DNA from: Bacteroidia bacterium | GTDB taxonomy: Bacteria > Bacteroidota > Bacteroidia > NS11-12g > UBA955 | Reading direction: 5' to 3' | Assembly: GCA_023258655.1 (NCBI GenBank) | Contig: JALQWO010000008.1 | Location: forward strand, 1-22,778 | DNA: 22,778 nucleotides | Shown: piece after piece, positions 22,034 to 22,778 of the stretch | Layout: each line of letters begins with the position of its first letter | Numbering within the stretch: the stretch's first letter is position 1 | The notes under the pieces: model-generated | Seen by the model: only the letters and a program-made list of their open reading frames with translations | What the model was told of the DNA's origin: nothing | Databases searched by the model: none | Translations under genes and position numbers: made by a program

Positions 22034-22778
22034 TTACGGAATGCGCGGGTTCACCAACCCATACACCTCACCATTCCCCTCCCAAAAAGCACAGGCAATC
22101 CTCCGTATTCCCACCGGATGTCGGCCCGCATTGTCGATAAACACCTGCAGCCGATACCCATCCCCCACACAACCGTGATTCCGCCTCGCCCCCCAGGGTA
22201 CGTCGACCAATCGTCCACACAAATACAACTTCGCCACACACAAACTATCGTCCACCGCCGCTACCTCCTCCACCCGATAATCCATATCTCCCAAGCCCCG
22301 ATCCAAAAACCGAACCTGCTTGCCGCTGCCATCATTCACCGTTACCACCAACCGCAGATCTTGCGCTTTGAGCCATTCCTTCCCTACCACCACCTCGGCC
22401 TCCGCCACAAATTCCGCCTCGTACCGCTTCAATCCCAACGAGTCCAATGCCGCAGTGCACACGGGAAAATATTGTTCGGTCGACATCAGCGTCTCTTGCC
22501 CCTCAACATCACCCGTCACCGAGGCTTCTCCCATTACACTATTACCTAGGAATTTCAAATAATCCGAAAAAAGACTTTTGGCTATTTCTGTGTGATACAA
22601 CGGCCGCTTTCCCCTACCCCGCCTTGAAAAATGCAGGATGTGATACCCCGGACCCTTGGCCTCGCGAACCAATGCCGGAAACTCGCCCTGTATCCAAACC
22701 CGCAACATGGGATCCATCCCCACCATGTTCACATAGTAAAAATCATCGCCCTTCAATGCCTTCAGCCGATCCCGGAAC
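22034..22778 (-). CDS. hypothetical protein, partial (5' end outside window)
   Basis: The frame is open from the right edge (the first complete codons read FRDRLKALKGDDFYYVN) to the TAA at 22034, giving about 247 residues. I do not recognise a family. Visible features are an N-terminal part with DPMLRVWIQGEFPALVREAKG, then HILHFSRRGRGKRPLYHTEIAKSLFSDYLKFLG, and a C-terminal half with alternating hydrophobic strands (YEAEFVAEAEVVVG, LRLVVTVNDGSGKQVRFL, KLYLCGRLVDVPW) that looks like a beta-sandwich. No signal peptide is seen, but the true start is not in the window. A TTG at 22756 could start translation, but the frame continues upstream of it to the edge. It is followed after 60 bases by the Fe-S oxidoreductase gene in the same direction. 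The frame and direction are fairly sure; the function is unknown. Confidence 0.6.
   Translation of the reverse strand, partial: FRDRLKALKGDDFYYVNMVGMDPMLRVWIQGEFPALVREAKGPGYHILHFSRRGRGKRPLYHTEIAKSLFSDYLKFLGNSVMGEASVTGDVEGQETLMSTEQYFPVCTAALDSLGLKRYEAEFVAEAEVVVGKEWLKAQDLRLVVTVNDGSGKQVRFLDRGLGDMDYRVEEVAAVDDSLCVAKLYLCGRLVDVPWGARRNHGCVGDGYRLQVFIDNAGRHPVGIRRIACAFWEGNGEVYGLVNPRIP

Noticed and set aside
1..22778. tRNA, rRNA, CRISPR array, insertion sequence, integrase or phage genes
   Set aside because: I looked for direct repeats, transposase motifs and tRNA-like folds on both strands and saw none; gene spacing is tight and all larger frames are accounted for.

Overview
The window looks like chromosomal DNA of a member of the Bacteroidota. 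The evidence is an outer-membrane TonB-dependent receptor with an N-terminal STN domain followed by a DUF4249 lipoprotein, a DUF5916 protein, a DUF4197 lipoprotein, the long 630-residue type of amidophosphoribosyltransferase, SLT/LysM proteins, and repeated copies of the Bacteroidota -7 promoter motif TAnnTTTG just upstream of start codons. Shine-Dalgarno sequences are nearly absent. I cannot place it below phylum: there is no rRNA, tRNA, mobile element, CRISPR array or phage gene. No stretch over 300 bases lacks a gene; the longest gap is about 170 bases (11700-11868).

Layout. 1-714 (-): a SAM-dependent methyltransferase running off the left edge. 843-5247 (+): DUF4197 lipoprotein, TonB-dependent receptor, DUF4249 lipoprotein, with the last two overlapping at TTGA. 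5244-7953 (-): a CorC/HlyC-type CNNM-CBS membrane protein followed by two small outer-membrane-type proteins, 1 and 3 bases apart. 8037-9182 (+): purK. 9196-11699 (-): purF-like gene, then frr. 11869-12387 (+): 3-hydroxyanthranilate dioxygenase (nbaC/haaO type). 12399-13304 (-): RmlD-like SDR reductase. 13397-15249 (+): FAH-family hydrolase and an AIM24/TIGR00266 protein. 15246-20531 (-): tatA, gatA, a degenerate lytic transglycosylase with LysM, and a DUF5916 outer-membrane protein, all coupled. 20651-21973 (-): membrane Fe-S oxidoreductase of the heterodisulfide-reductase/NarI type. 22034-22778 (-): an unrecognised protein entering from the right edge.

How the genes fit together. Most of the window is housekeeping (purine synthesis, ribosome recycling, Gln-tRNA amidation, Tat export) mixed with envelope functions (nutrient receptor pair, outer-membrane proteins, murein-related protein) and aromatic amino-acid catabolism (3-hydroxyanthranilate ring opening, fumarylacetoacetate-type hydrolysis).

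The most notable points are: a transglycosylase-fold protein whose catalytic Glu position reads Ser and whose other active-site motifs are also lost; TAnnTTTG boxes set exactly 4 or 7 bases before ATG, implying leaderless mRNAs; convergent gene pairs that share a palindromic stop (CTAG, TTAA) and leave no room for ordinary terminators; and a perfect 9-bp GC-rich hairpin inside the Fe-S gene. I found no convincing new multi-gene defence or mobile system.
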